Origin: Desulfovibrionaceae bacterium
GTDB lineage: Bacteria; Desulfobacterota; Desulfovibrionia; Desulfovibrionales; Desulfovibrionaceae
DNA: 64,000 nucleotides
Assembly: GCA_009783025.1 (NCBI GenBank)
Contig: WRHY01000001.1
Coordinates: forward strand, 310,001 to 374,000
Reading direction: 5' to 3'
Part shown: piece after piece, positions 63,044 through 64,000 of the stretch
How the letters are laid out: every line of letters starts with the position of its first letter
Position numbering within the stretch: position 1 is the first letter of the stretch
Position numbers and translations under genes: made by a program
Notes under the pieces: generated by a model
Seen by the model: the letters and a program-made list of their open reading frames with translations, nothing else
What the model was told of the DNA's origin: nothing
Databases searched by the model: none

Positions 63044-63481
63044 ACTGCAAAGAAATCGGTTGCATACATGGCTACGCGCAAAAATAGGAACGAAGGCGCG
63101 CCGGAGAGTGAATGCCGGGAAAGAAGTACCTGTTGCGCGACGCAACAATGGCATGTTGTATAGCAGAACTGTCCGCTGTTTGTACAGGGGAGGATTTCGA
63201 CTGCCGCCTAACGGCGGACAGATGCCAGAGGCGAGGGAGGGAACACCTGACAGTCATCCAGATACATGCCCATTTTAGGCGCAAAGCTTAACACAGTGCC
63301 CAGGATAACCAGGCGTTGCCCTGGGATTATGGCCGGGTCTTTAGGACCTATTCTTTTTATTGCCGGTTTGCTTGATAGAATCCGCATGTTCACGCAATAA
63401 AATTGTAGTAGCATCTGAAGAGAGATTCGGATATTCTGCGCATAATCAGTAACATTATCAATGGGCCGTGAGGATCTTAGC
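63044..63481. other. Intergenic region between divergent signalling genes
   Basis: 438 bases separate the GGDEF gene (-) and the partial chemotaxis gene (+). Visible are small inverted repeats such as TTGCG-cga-CGCAA (about 63132-63144) and CCCAGG...CCTGGG (about 63299-63325). No promoter of the sigma-70, sigma-28 or sigma-54 type was convincing, and no gene is supported. Confidence 0.4.
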
Positions 63482-64000
63482 ATGACAACCAAATTTAAAA
63501 TCATCGGTGGCTTTATCATTATGATAGTGCTTCTGGTAGGGATGGCCGTGCTCGGCTATACCGAACTCCAGAAGGCCTCGGACGGTTTTGTGGAATACCG
63601 TCGTAACGCCAGGGTTAATGTCACTTCGAGTGACTTGCAGGCCGATATGTTTGACGCCGCAGCCAGAACCTATGATTTTCTTACCGACTACGATGAAAAA
63701 AAGCTCGAGGCCGCCCTCGAGCTTTCCAATACCTTCCTGGCCAGAGCCAAGGAAGGTGAAGGCCTGACCCAGGTGGAATCGCGCAGGCTCGCCTTCCAGG
63801 ATCTGCAGAAGCAGATGGCGGACTTCAAACGTGTCCAGGACAATCTGCGCAACAGCGCTCTCTCCCTGCGCAATCAGTTCTTTACAGTAGTCAGGCCAAG
63901 CTACCACAAGATGATGGAGCAACTGCTCGCCCTGGGTGACACCGCCGCTGAGACTGACAACGCCACGGCCCTGCATGCGCTCACGCAAGTCTGGTACAAT
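63482..64000 (+). CDS. Methyl-accepting chemotaxis protein, N-terminal part (cut by window end)
   Basis: The ATG at 63482 opens a frame that stays open to the window end (173 codons). It begins MTTKFKIIGGFIIMIVLLVG, a membrane anchor (about residues 7-28). A long helical, charged extracytoplasmic segment follows (YTELQKASDGFVEYRRNARV ... DLQADMFDAAARTYDFLTDY), like the four-helix-bundle ligand domains of chemotaxis transducers. The signalling part is beyond the window, so the name is inferred. Confidence 0.75.
   Translation, partial: MTTKFKIIGGFIIMIVLLVGMAVLGYTELQKASDGFVEYRRNARVNVTSSDLQADMFDAAARTYDFLTDYDEKKLEAALELSNTFLARAKEGEGLTQVESRRLAFQDLQKQMADFKRVQDNLRNSALSLRNQFFTVVRPSYHKMMEQLLALGDTAAETDNATALHALTQVWYN

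Noticed and set aside
63458..63988. Minus-strand frame of 176 codons at the window end
   Set aside because: It lies opposite the partial chemotaxis transducer, whose membrane helix and helical sensor segment are convincing.

Overview
The window looks like chromosomal DNA of a Gram-negative anaerobe of the Desulfovibrionaceae (Desulfovibrio/Bilophila-like; Desulfobacterota). The basis is the G+C-rich coding sequence, the gene order glnS-leuA-leuC-leuD-leuB-gltX, outer-membrane lipid (Mla) and RND genes, and oxygen-sensitive enzymes. This is inference from protein families, not a database match. No prophage, IS transposase, rRNA or CRISPR array was seen.

Layout. 1-12.7 kb (+): an L,D-transpeptidase, a bitopic membrane protein, glnS, a leucine block (promoter, possible leader peptide and attenuator, leuA, leuC, leuD, leuB), gltX and purN. 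12.9-16.7 kb: MATE exporter, DUF2156 protein, a RelBE-type toxin-antitoxin pair, a monooxygenase-fold protein and a nitroreductase. 16.9-28.8 kb (-): ileS, then a long run argS, SPOR protein, mlaE-F-D-C-A, a ComFB-like protein, a PHP phosphoesterase and a tandem ABC ATPase. 29-32.6 kb: purine permease (+), chemotaxis transducer and a secreted protein (-). 32.8-44.2 kb: two divergent operons, crotonase/CoA-transferase/acyl-CoA dehydrogenase/MaoC hydratase/GntP permease (-) and etfB-etfA-fixC-fixX plus a sigma-54 activator (+). 44.4-49.6 kb: YkgJ protein, shikimate-kinase-like kinase, Zn/Cd P-type ATPase with a divergent MerR regulator, rlmB. 49.9-58.3 kb (+): LysM transglycosylase, tgt, ferredoxin, RND pump. 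58.4 kb: tRNA-Lys, then a BrnTA pair. 59.5-64 kb: soluble histidine kinase, FIST protein, degenerate-receiver GGDEF protein (-), and the start of another chemotaxis transducer (+).

The most interesting functional unit is 32.8-44.2 kb. It has a permease, CoA transferase, two enoyl-CoA hydratases, an acyl-CoA dehydrogenase, an Etf and a FixCX quinone branch, but no visible thiolase or 3-hydroxyacyl-CoA dehydrogenase. The 0.7-kb divergent spacer has a sigma-54 type -24/-12 promoter facing each way and a cluster of CGACA/TGTCG half-sites, and the + operon is followed by a PAS-AAA-Fis activator. I infer one regulon linking a short-chain organic acid to the quinone pool, direction unknown.

The most unusual non-coding signal is a set of at least four families of structured, palindromic repeats (called A, B, C, D here) scattered between genes and inside operons. 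Families A, B and C share a stem-loop with a CATAAGA loop whose stem bases co-vary between copies. Family D is a chain of hairpins with 3-nt loops and co-varying stems. Several copies begin exactly at a stop codon and appear to supply it. Start sites below were chosen from ribosome-binding sites, signal peptides and family N-termini, so many are shorter than the maximal open frame.
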